A DNA stretch of 10,285 nucleotides from Clostridia bacterium (GTDB taxonomy: Bacteria; Bacillota; Clostridia; CAKSNL01; HGM11501). Positions 1 through 6,273 of the stretch are shown here, piece by piece. The notes beneath the pieces are model-generated. The model was not told the origin of the DNA. It saw only the letters and a list, made by a program, of their open reading frames with translations, and did no database searches. A program made the translations under genes and the position numbers. The stretch spans positions 1-10,285 of the forward strand of contig JAFPCL010000068.1 in the NCBI GenBank assembly GCA_017390225.1, given 5' to 3'. Within the stretch, counting starts at the first letter, position 1; each line of letters starts with the position of its first letter.

Positions 1-1
1 A

Positions 2-625
2 TATATTAAAGGTATGGTCGGTAAGGTCACCCCCGAGGGTAAGAAGCTGAAAGTGCAGGCTTCCGATCTTCTCTCCAACAAGCAGTTGCATATTGATGCA
101 GATTTGGTGGTACTCGCCGCCGCCATCGAGCCGGACAAATCCGCCCGCCCCTTGGCAACGATGCTCACCGCCAGCATGGATACCAACGATTTCTTCACAG
201 AAGCCCATCCCAAGCTTCGTCCCGTGGAAAGCCCCACAGCAGGTGTGTTCCTCTCCGGTGCATGCCAAGGCCCCAAGGACATTCCCGAAACCGTATCGCA
301 AGCGGGTGCGGCGGCATCGAAGGTTATCGGTCTTCTGGCAAAAGATAAGCTTCTGGGCAATCCCTGTATCGCCCATTCCAACGAGCAGATGTGTAACGGA
401 TGCTCGTCCTGTGAACGTGTTTGCCCCTATGGTGCAATCACCTATGAAGATAAAGAATTCCGCATGCCCGACAGAACCACCAAGGTTCGCCGCGTAGCCA
501 AGGTCAATCCGGCGGTTTGCCAGGGCTGTGGTGCATGTACCGTCGCTTGTCCCTCCGGTGCTATGGATCTGAAGGGCTTTGCAAGCGAACAAATTATGGC
601 GGAGGTGGACGCAATATGCAAGTAA
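2..625 (+). CDS. hdrA: HdrA-type electron-bifurcating FAD/iron-sulfur subunit, C-terminal part (5' end outside window)
   Basis: The reading frame is open through the left edge, so this is a fragment of about 207 residues; the first internal ATG (14) is not a believable start. It matches the C-terminal third of heterodisulfide reductase subunit A: the end of the FAD-binding fold with the family signature GACQGPKDIPETVSQAGAAA (nt about 263-322), followed by two ferredoxin-type 4Fe-4S motifs, CNGCSSCERVCP (nt 392-427) and CQGCGACTVACP (nt 518-553). In characterised complexes the HdrA FAD splits electron pairs between a low-potential acceptor (ferredoxin) and a high-potential one, and receives electrons from an MvhD-type subunit. 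Such a subunit is encoded next, overlapping by 10 nt. The N-terminal FAD and NAD-like binding motifs cannot be seen here. The family call is firm; the physiological role is inferred from neighbours. Confidence 0.93.
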   Translation, partial: YIKGMVGKVTPEGKKLKVQASDLLSNKQLHIDADLVVLAAAIEPDKSARPLATMLTASMDTNDFFTEAHPKLRPVESPTAGVFLSGACQGPKDIPETVSQAGAAASKVIGLLAKDKLLGNPCIAHSNEQMCNGCSSCERVCPYGAITYEDKEFRMPDRTTKVRRVAKVNPAVCQGCGACTVACPSGAMDLKGFASEQIMAEVDAICK

Positions 626-1050
626 AAGAATTTAAGCCCTTGATCGTTGCTTTCTGCTGTAACTGGTGTTCCTACGCCGGTGCAGACCTTGCAGGCAACA
701 ATCGATTGAACTACCCTGCCGATGTAAAAATCATCCGCGTTCCCTGCTCCTGCCGCGTCAATCCCATGTTCATCCTGCGCGCTTTTCAGCGCGGTGCCGA
801 CGGTGTCATCATCTGCGGTTGCCATCCCGGCGACTGCCACTACACCTCCGGTAACTACTACACCCGCCGCAGAATGGCAACGCTCTTCTCCATGCTCGAC
901 TTCTTGGGCATTGAAAGAGAACGTACCCGTCTGGAATGGGTTTCCGCCGCAGAAGGCGCAAAATTTGCCGCAACCATGAACGATTTCGTTGAACAGGTCA
1001 CGGCACTCGGAGAAAACAAACGATTGGAGGATCTGCGATGCAAACGATAA
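616..1050 (+). CDS. flxD: MvhD/FlxD-type [2Fe-2S] electron-transfer protein
   Basis: A 144-residue cytosolic protein of the methyl-viologen-reducing hydrogenase delta (MvhD/FrhD) family, full length for a stand-alone member. Conserved cysteines are at 14, 15 and 18 (CCNWCSYAGAD), 44 and 46 (PCSCR), 67 and 69 (CGCHPGDC) and 74, the family pattern that ligates a [2Fe-2S] cluster. Known members pass electrons from an upstream oxidoreductase to HdrA. The start is the ATG at 616, inside the end of hdrA and 9 nt after GGAGGT (601-606). The same frame stays open further upstream to 517, but an earlier start would bury the hdrA ferredoxin domain and has no ribosome-binding site. In Flx-Hdr clusters of Desulfovibrio the MvhD-like subunit is called FlxD; the symbol is used by analogy. 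Confidence 0.88.
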   Translation: MQVKEFKPLIVAFCCNWCSYAGADLAGNNRLNYPADVKIIRVPCSCRVNPMFILRAFQRGADGVIICGCHPGDCHYTSGNYYTRRRMATLFSMLDFLGIERERTRLEWVSAAEGAKFAATMNDFVEQVTALGENKRLEDLRCKR

Positions 1051-2036
1051 CACGTCAAACACTTTTAGACAAAGCAGTTTCTCTGCTGAACAGTGGCGCT
1101 GTCACCTGTGTTTTGGGCTGGAAAAAAGGTGAATTCGATTACGATATCACCCCTGCCATTTTCAGAAGCGCAGAGGATTTAGAAGCAAATTTCGTGTGGA
1201 ACGATTTTTGCGGTGCCAACTTCTCCAAATATTTAGTTGCAAAAACCGACCGTTTAGACGGTAAAATGCTGGTCTTTTTAAAGCCCTGCGACACCTACAG
1301 CTTCAATCAGCTTTTGACCGAGCATCGCTTTGACCGCGAAAAAGTCTATGCCGTGGGTATTCCTTGCGAAGGCATGGCAGATATTGCAAAAATCAAAGCC
1401 ATCACCGGCGACGGTATTTCCTCCATTGCCTGCGATGAAAAAATTTCCGTCACCACCTTATATGCCGATGCACCCGTGGTGATTGATTCCAAAGATGTTC
1501 TTTTGGAAAGATGTGAAAACTGCAAGAGCAAAAAGCACGTTGCCTACGACGAGCTTTTGTGCGAAGAAGGGGAAACCATCGATTCCAACCGTTTCGACGA
1601 AGTGGCACGTCTGGAAGCCATGACCCCCGACGAACGCTTTGCTTTCTGGCAAAACGAGCTGTCCCGTTGCATTCGTTGCAATGCCTGCCGTGATGCTTGC
1701 CCTGCTTGCACCTGCGAAAAGTGCGTATTTGATAACCCCAAGTCCGGCGTGGAAAACAAAGCACCTGCCAACAGCTTTGAAGAAAAGTTGTTCCACATTA
1801 TCCGTGCCTACCACGTTGCCGGCCGTTGCACCGACTGCGGCGAATGCTCCAGAGTATGTCCGCAGAACATTCCCCTGCACCTTTTGAACCGTAAGTTCAT
1901 TAAAGATATCAATGAATTCTACGGCGAATATCAGGCAGGCGAAGAAGTCGGCTCTCGCGCTCCCTTGGTGAACTACACCCAAGACGACATTGAGCCCGGT
2001 GATGTTTTCAATAGAGGGGGGGATAACAATGCGTAA
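1038..2036 (+). CDS. flxC: FlxC-like 4Fe-4S dicluster electron-transfer protein
   Basis: A 332-residue soluble iron-sulfur protein. The N-terminal 150 residues form a mixed domain resembling that of AsrA/HydB and FrhB-related proteins. A CENC pair follows at 159/162. The first ferredoxin motif is at C211, C214, C217, C221-P, extended by C224, C226 and C229; the second is at C264, C267, C270, C274-P. It most likely wires electrons between the NAD(P)H-oxidising flavoprotein and FlxD/HdrA. The start at 1038 follows GGAGG (1026-1030) and overlaps flxD by 13 nt, suggesting translational coupling. It shares the architecture of the next gene, including the unusual CP-x-C-x-C extension after the first cluster, so the two look like paralogues. 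Which of the pair corresponds to FlxB and which to FlxC is assigned from gene order only. Confidence 0.72.
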   Translation: MQTITRQTLLDKAVSLLNSGAVTCVLGWKKGEFDYDITPAIFRSAEDLEANFVWNDFCGANFSKYLVAKTDRLDGKMLVFLKPCDTYSFNQLLTEHRFDREKVYAVGIPCEGMADIAKIKAITGDGISSIACDEKISVTTLYADAPVVIDSKDVLLERCENCKSKKHVAYDELLCEEGETIDSNRFDEVARLEAMTPDERFAFWQNELSRCIRCNACRDACPACTCEKCVFDNPKSGVENKAPANSFEEKLFHIIRAYHVAGRCTDCGECSRVCPQNIPLHLLNRKFIKDINEFYGEYQAGEEVGSRAPLVNYTQDDIEPGDVFNRGGDNNA

Positions 2037-3057
2037 GTGTTCTTTGGATAAATTGGATCTTGTATTTGCCGAGATTGCCAAAAATGCAGAGCTTTATCTG
2101 CCCGTTGACGGAAGTGACGGCGGTGCTGTCTACCAGAAATGGACAGAAGGCACCAAAAGAAGCGAAAAGCTCAACACCGTAAAAAGCCCCAAGGATTTCT
2201 TCTTCCCCCAAACGGAAGACCTGATGGCATTTAAAACCGAAGGCAAGAGCATTGACGTGATTGACACCCGTAAAGCCGCAGAGGATTTCGTGGTATTCGG
2301 CGTGCGTGCTTGTGACGTCAAAGCCTTTGATGTGTTAGACCGTGTGTTCATGGTCGAGCCGCAGGATAGCTACTACACTACCAAGCGCGAGCACGGCGTG
2401 ATTATCGCACTTGCTTGCAACAAGCCGTCGGAAACCTGCTTCTGCAAAACCTTCGGCATTGATCCCAAAGAGCCCATGGGCGATATTTCCGCATGGGAAA
2501 CCGACAGCGAAATTTTCTTTAAAGCCAACAACGAAAAGGGCGAAGCTCTTCTTTCCAAGCTCTCCGGCTTGCTGGCAGACTGCGCCGATGATGCGGCAGA
2601 TGCACAAAAAGAAAAAATCGATGCGATTATGGATAAACTGCCCCTGAAGGGGCTTACCACCGAGGGCTTCGGTGGCGGCAAAACAGAAGAGCTCTTTAAC
2701 CGTCCCGAATGGGCAGAGCTTTCCGAAAGCTGCCTCGGCTGCGGCACTTGCACCTTCGTGTGCCCCACCTGCCAATGCTATGATATTAAGGATTTCAACA
2801 CAGGAAACGGCGTTCTGCGCTACAGATGCTGGGACTCCTGCATGTATTCCGATTTCACCAAGATGGCGCACGGCAACAACCGCCTCACCCAAAAGGAGCG
2901 CTTCCGTCAGCGCTTCATGCACAAGCTGGTTTACTATCCCGAAAATAACGATGGACTCTTCAGCTGTGTCGGTTGCGGCAGATGTTTAGCCAAATGCCCC
3001 ATCTCCATGAATATTGCAAAAGTTATGAAAAAGATGGGAGGCAAAGCAAGTGAATAA
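2029..3057 (+). CDS. flxB: FlxB-like 4Fe-4S dicluster protein (AsrA/HydB-type)
   Basis: A 342-residue protein whose N-terminal domain of about 230 residues resembles anaerobic sulfite reductase subunit A and sulfhydrogenase beta subunits. It ends in two 4Fe-4S motifs: C235, C238, C241, C245-P with extra C248 and C250 (CPTCQC), and C313, C316, C319, C323-P. Members relay electrons to or from an NAD(P)H-binding flavoprotein, which is the next gene. I chose the ATG at 2029 because the purine-rich AGAGGGGGGG at 2013-2022 lies just upstream. An in-frame ATG at 1990 lacks a ribosome-binding site and would lengthen the overlap with flxC from 8 to 47 nt. No signal peptide or membrane segment is visible. 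AsrA fits the fold, but no siroheme sulfite reductase catalytic subunit (AsrC) is present, so a sulfite role is unlikely. Confidence 0.75.
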   Translation: MRKCSLDKLDLVFAEIAKNAELYLPVDGSDGGAVYQKWTEGTKRSEKLNTVKSPKDFFFPQTEDLMAFKTEGKSIDVIDTRKAAEDFVVFGVRACDVKAFDVLDRVFMVEPQDSYYTTKREHGVIIALACNKPSETCFCKTFGIDPKEPMGDISAWETDSEIFFKANNEKGEALLSKLSGLLADCADDAADAQKEKIDAIMDKLPLKGLTTEGFGGGKTEELFNRPEWAELSESCLGCGTCTFVCPTCQCYDIKDFNTGNGVLRYRCWDSCMYSDFTKMAHGNNRLTQKERFRQRFMHKLVYYPENNDGLFSCVGCGRCLAKCPISMNIAKVMKKMGGKASE

Positions 3058-3883
3058 TGTCGCAGAAACTTTAATTCCCAAAATCGGTGTGATTACCGAT
3101 GTGCGCATCGACACACCCGATATCAAAACCTTCCGTGTTGTCACACGGGACGGGAAAAAGGCTTTCGATCATCGCCCCGGCCAGTGCGCCATGCTCTCCG
3201 TGCCCGGTGTCGGTGAAGCCATGTTCTCCATCACCTCTTCCCCGACAAATGAAGAGTATATGGAATTTTCCATTAAAAAATGCGGTTGCGTGACCGAGTG
3301 GCTCCATCAGGCTGAGGTCGGTCAGGAAATCACCATCCGCGGGCCCTACGGCAATCCTTTCCCCGTAGACGATGTGTTTGCAGGAAAGAACATGCTCTTT
3401 ATTGCCGGTGGTGTTGGTCTTGCACCCTTGCGTTCTGTTATCAACTACTGCCGTCACTACCGTGACCGCTACGGCTCTATCGATATTGTCTACGGCTCTC
3501 GCAGTAAAGACGATCTTTTGGATTATAAAGAAATTATCGATGAATGGGCCACAGACAGTGGCGTGAATGTGCATCTGACCATCGACAATGCCCAGGAAGG
3601 CTGGGATGGCCACGTCGGCTTTGTTCCCAACTACGTCAAAGAGCTCGGCTTTTCTACCGATAAGACGGCAGTGCTCTGTGGCCCTCCGATTATGATTAAG
3701 TTCACACTTGAAGGACTTTGCGCCATGGGCTTTGATAAAACCCAAATCTACACCACACTGGAGCTTCGCATGAAGTGCGGTGTCGGCAAATGCGGCAGAT
3801 GCAATGTCGGTTCCAAATATGTTTGCAAAGACGGTCCGGTCTTCCGTTGCGACGAGCTGGATGAACTTCCGGATGAATATTAA
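3050..3883 (+). CDS. flxA: FlxA-like FAD/NAD(P)-binding oxidoreductase subunit with C-terminal [2Fe-2S] (PyrK/AsrB family)
   Basis: A 277-residue ferredoxin-reductase-type protein, the likely NAD(P)H entry point of the complex. In order it has an FAD-binding beta-barrel with RPGQ (42-45) and the flavin-contacting FSITSSP (59-65); GPYG (98-101); a nucleotide-binding domain with GGVGLAP (120-126) and CGPPIM (210-215); and a C-terminal [2Fe-2S] site at C243, C248, C251 and C259, as in AsrB and PyrK. Translation starts at GTG 3050, eight nt after GGGAGG (3036-3041), overlapping flxB by 8 nt. The sequence alone does not settle NADH versus NADPH. In Flx-Hdr systems the FlxA subunit is proposed to oxidise NADH. 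A dihydroorotate dehydrogenase role (PyrK) is ruled out by the absence of any pyrD neighbour. Confidence 0.83.
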   Translation: MNNVAETLIPKIGVITDVRIDTPDIKTFRVVTRDGKKAFDHRPGQCAMLSVPGVGEAMFSITSSPTNEEYMEFSIKKCGCVTEWLHQAEVGQEITIRGPYGNPFPVDDVFAGKNMLFIAGGVGLAPLRSVINYCRHYRDRYGSIDIVYGSRSKDDLLDYKEIIDEWATDSGVNVHLTIDNAQEGWDGHVGFVPNYVKELGFSTDKTAVLCGPPIMIKFTLEGLCAMGFDKTQIYTTLELRMKCGVGKCGRCNVGSKYVCKDGPVFRCDELDELPDEY

Positions 3884-3895
3884 AGGAGAGGTAAT

Positions 3896-4570
3896 ATGGA
3901 AAAGTTAGTTAACATTTTTCTTTTCGGCAAAAAATATGAAGTGCCCGAAAACTTAACCATTATGACGGCAATGGAATATGCCGGATATCAGCTGGTTCGC
4001 GGTTGCGGTTGCCGTAACGGTTTCTGCGGTGCTTGCGCCACCATTTACCGTATCAAAGGCGACAAAGAGCTCCACGCTTGCCTGGCTTGCCAAACCAAGG
4101 TAGAAGACAATATGTATATTGCCACCCTGCCCTTCTTCCCCTTAGTCAAAGAAGTATACGATATTGAAAAAATTCCCGTGAACGAAACGGTTATGATGCA
4201 GCTGTATCCCGAAATCTATGCTTGCATCGGCTGTAACGCCTGCACCAAGAGCTGCACACAGGAGCTCAATGTTATGCAGTATATCGCCTATGCACAGCGC
4301 GGCGAATTTGAAAAATGCGCCGAAGAATCCTTCGACTGTGTCATGTGCGGCGTTTGCTCCTCCCGTTGTCCCGCAGGCATCTCTCATCCCCAGGTCGCTA
4401 TGCTGGCACGCCGTATCAACGGCAAGTATTTAGCTCCCGGTTGCGGCCATCTGGAAGACCGCGTGAAAGAAATCAAAAACGGCGATTTCAACGAATTGAT
4501 TGAAGCTTTGATGCAGAAGCCGATTGAAGAAATGAAAGAGCTTTACAACACACGCGAAATCGAAAAGTAA
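3896..4570 (+). CDS. Fumarate reductase/HdrC-like iron-sulfur protein ([2Fe-2S] plus two 4Fe-4S motifs)
   Basis: A 224-residue soluble protein. Residues 1-90 form a plant-type ferredoxin domain with C39, C44, C47 and C62 (preceded by C37), as in SdhB/FrdB. Residues 105-165 carry two four-cysteine motifs: C110, C113, C116, C120 and C148, C151, C154, C158-P. Classical FrdB/SdhB instead has one 4Fe-4S and one 3Fe-4S site. Here the second motif keeps all four cysteines, and the C-terminal half is as close to HdrC as to FrdB. It lacks the cysteine-rich CCG domains that methanogen thiol:fumarate reductase TfrB carries after a similar N-terminal part. AAAGGAGAGG precedes the ATG, 12 nt after flxA. 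It probably carries electrons from HdrA/Flx to the flavoprotein encoded next. No quinone-site or anchor partner is encoded. Confidence 0.78.
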   Translation: MEKLVNIFLFGKKYEVPENLTIMTAMEYAGYQLVRGCGCRNGFCGACATIYRIKGDKELHACLACQTKVEDNMYIATLPFFPLVKEVYDIEKIPVNETVMMQLYPEIYACIGCNACTKSCTQELNVMQYIAYAQRGEFEKCAEESFDCVMCGVCSSRCPAGISHPQVAMLARRINGKYLAPGCGHLEDRVKEIKNGDFNELIEALMQKPIEEMKELYNTREIEK

Positions 4571-4582
4571 GGAGGAGAAGCT

Positions 4583-6181
4583 ATGTATTCCGAAAAATTT
4601 CAACAATCCATTGCCGCTGTCGAAGCCGCAAGAGAAAAGAATATTGCTTTAGAGCCGGAACGTATGACCGCCAAGCAGAAGGAAGATTTGTTGGCAGAAT
4701 TCCATCCGGACTACAAGCAGAACGAATTTTCTGTTTTAAAAGCAGGCCCCAACAAGGGTGAAAAAGTGCCCCACGAGCTGGCTGAAATGCTCCAGGCACA
4801 CAGCCGCATTACCAAAGATTGTGTTGATTTGTCCAATCCCGACTACGAAACCGATGTACTCATCATCGGCGGTGGCGGTGCCGGTTCTTCTGCCGCTATT
4901 GAAGCCCATGAAGCCGGTGCTGATGTTATGATTGTCACCAAGCTTCGTATCGGTGACGCCAACACCATGATGGCAGAAGGCGGCATTCAGGCGGCGGATA
5001 AGCCCAACGATTCCCCTGCCATCCACTTTGTCGATGCATTCGGTGGCGGTCACTTTGCCGCTAAAAAAGAGCTTCTTCGAAAGCTTGTATGCGATGCTCC
5101 CGAAGCCATTCAATGGCTTTCGAATCTCGGCGTTGAATTTGATAAAGATGCAGAAGGCACGATGGTCACCACCCACGGTGGCGGCACTTCTCGCAAGAGA
5201 ATGCATGCCGCAAAAGACTATTCCGGTGCAGAAATCATGCGTACCCTGCGTGATGAAGTATTAAACCGCGGTATTCCCGTGGTGGATTTCACCGCCGCTA
5301 TCGAGCTGATTTTGGATAAAGACGGCAAAGCCGCCGGTGCTGTTCTCATGAACATGGAAACCAAGGAGCTTTTGGTTGCCAAGGCAAAAACCGTCATTAT
5401 CGCTACCGGTGGTGCCGGTCGTATGCACTACCAAGGCTTCCCCACCTCCAACCACTACGGTGCAACCGCAGACGGTCTGGTATTGGGCTACAGAGTCGGT
5501 GCTAAGCTTCTGTATGCCGAAACTTTGCAGTATCATCCCACCGGTGTTGCCCATCCCGAACAAATTTTCGGTGCTCTGGTTACCGAAAAGGTTCGTTCTT
5601 TGGGCGCAAAGCTTGTGAACGTCAACGGCGAAGTGTTCATGCACCCCTTAGAAACCCGTGACGTTGCGGCGGCTTCCATCATCCGTGAATGCTCTGCAAG
5701 AGGCAACGGCGTTGAAACCGGCAATGGTCTCGGCGTATGGCTCGACACCCCCATGATTGAAAAAATCGGCGGCGAAGGCACGATTGAAAAGAGAATCCCC
5801 GCCATGATGCGTATGTTTGAAAAATACGGCATCGATATCCGCAAAGAGCCGATTCTCGTATACCCCACCCTGCATTATCAGAATGGTGGTCTCGACATCA
5901 CCGAAGACGGCATGACCACCAATGTGGAAAACCTGTTTGTTGCCGGTGAAGCTGTCGGCGGCATCCATGGCAGAAACCGTCTGATGGGTAACTCTCTGCT
6001 CGATATTATCGTATTCGGCAGAAGCGCCGGTATCCATGCGGCGGCAAAAGCCAAGGATACCACTGTGGGCGAGCTGACTTTGGATCATATCGATGCATTC
6101 GAAGCTGAGCTTGAAGCTGTCGGCATCAAAACCGATGCAGTTTCTCCCAAGCTCCTTCCCGACTACACCCGTAAAAACTAA
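4583..6181 (+). CDS. Soluble fumarate reductase/succinate dehydrogenase-type flavoprotein subunit
   Basis: A 532-residue FAD flavoprotein of the FrdA/SdhA/NadB superfamily. The dinucleotide motif GGGGAGS lies at 96-102, behind an unusual charged N-terminal extension of about 90 residues. Dicarboxylate-site residues known from E. coli FrdA are recognisable: H318 in YHPTG, T334-E335, R359 in TRDV, H431 in LHYQNGG and R466 in NRLMGNS. The usual covalent FAD histidine position is N127 (DANTMMAEGG), implying non-covalent FAD. The chain ends about 60 residues after NRLMGNS, so most of the helical C-terminal domain of classical FrdA is missing. AAGGAGGAG precedes the ATG, 12 nt after the iron-sulfur gene. 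Fumarate reduction to succinate is the best guess; L-aspartate oxidase or another enoate reductase is possible, although no nadA/nadC is nearby. Confidence 0.82.
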   Translation: MYSEKFQQSIAAVEAAREKNIALEPERMTAKQKEDLLAEFHPDYKQNEFSVLKAGPNKGEKVPHELAEMLQAHSRITKDCVDLSNPDYETDVLIIGGGGAGSSAAIEAHEAGADVMIVTKLRIGDANTMMAEGGIQAADKPNDSPAIHFVDAFGGGHFAAKKELLRKLVCDAPEAIQWLSNLGVEFDKDAEGTMVTTHGGGTSRKRMHAAKDYSGAEIMRTLRDEVLNRGIPVVDFTAAIELILDKDGKAAGAVLMNMETKELLVAKAKTVIIATGGAGRMHYQGFPTSNHYGATADGLVLGYRVGAKLLYAETLQYHPTGVAHPEQIFGALVTEKVRSLGAKLVNVNGEVFMHPLETRDVAAASIIRECSARGNGVETGNGLGVWLDTPMIEKIGGEGTIEKRIPAMMRMFEKYGIDIRKEPILVYPTLHYQNGGLDITEDGMTTNVENLFVAGEAVGGIHGRNRLMGNSLLDIIVFGRSAGIHAAAKAKDTTVGELTLDHIDAFEAELEAVGIKTDAVSPKLLPDYTRKN

Positions 6182-6191
6182 AAAATAAAGT

Positions 6192-6232
6192 CAAGCAGTC
6201 CCACAAATGAGAGCATTTGCGGCGACTGCTTG
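6192..6232. other. Intercistronic hairpin between flavoprotein and transporter genes
   Basis: The outer arms CAAGCAGTC (6192-6200) and GACTGCTTG (6224-6232) pair over 9 bp. Inside, CC/GG and CAAATG (6204-6209)/CATTTG (6214-6219) close a GAGA-like AGAG loop. A second copy of GCATTTG follows at 6232-6238, so the inner arm has an alternative partner. There is no T-run on the plus strand (an A-run follows), so this is not a standard terminator for the operon. It may be an RNA processing or stability element that sets transporter expression apart from the upstream genes. On the minus strand it is followed by a T-rich stretch, but no minus-strand gene lies upstream. Confidence 0.6.
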
Positions 6233-6273
6233 CATTTGAAAAAAAGTATGTATACAGATTGGAGATTTTAAAA

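Noticed and set aside
442..1062. Long minus-strand open frame opposite hdrA and flxD; similar antisense frames at 1458-2081, 2335-2922, 3071-3745, 4736-5206 and 6837-7280
   Set aside because: They mirror well-supported plus-strand genes with cysteine-cluster and cofactor motifs, lack ribosome-binding sites, and encode low-complexity or unrecognisable sequence.
1990..3057. Longer flxB start at ATG 1990
   Set aside because: There is no ribosome-binding site and it would deepen the overlap with flxC; the ATG at 2029 has a strong purine-rich site.
2029..3883. Anaerobic sulfite reductase AsrAB
   Set aside because: The two subunits resemble AsrA and AsrB, but there is no AsrC siroheme subunit and the flanking hdrA/flxD genes point to a Flx-Hdr complex.
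3896..6181. Methanogen-type thiol:fumarate reductase TfrBA
   Set aside because: The iron-sulfur subunit stops at 224 residues and has no HdrD-like CCG domains, so oxidation of CoM-SH/CoB-SH cannot be supported.
6230..6256. Possible promoter TTGCAT-15-TATACA before the transporter
   Set aside because: The spacer is only 15 bp and transcription would start at the ribosome-binding site; co-transcription with the upstream genes is more likely.
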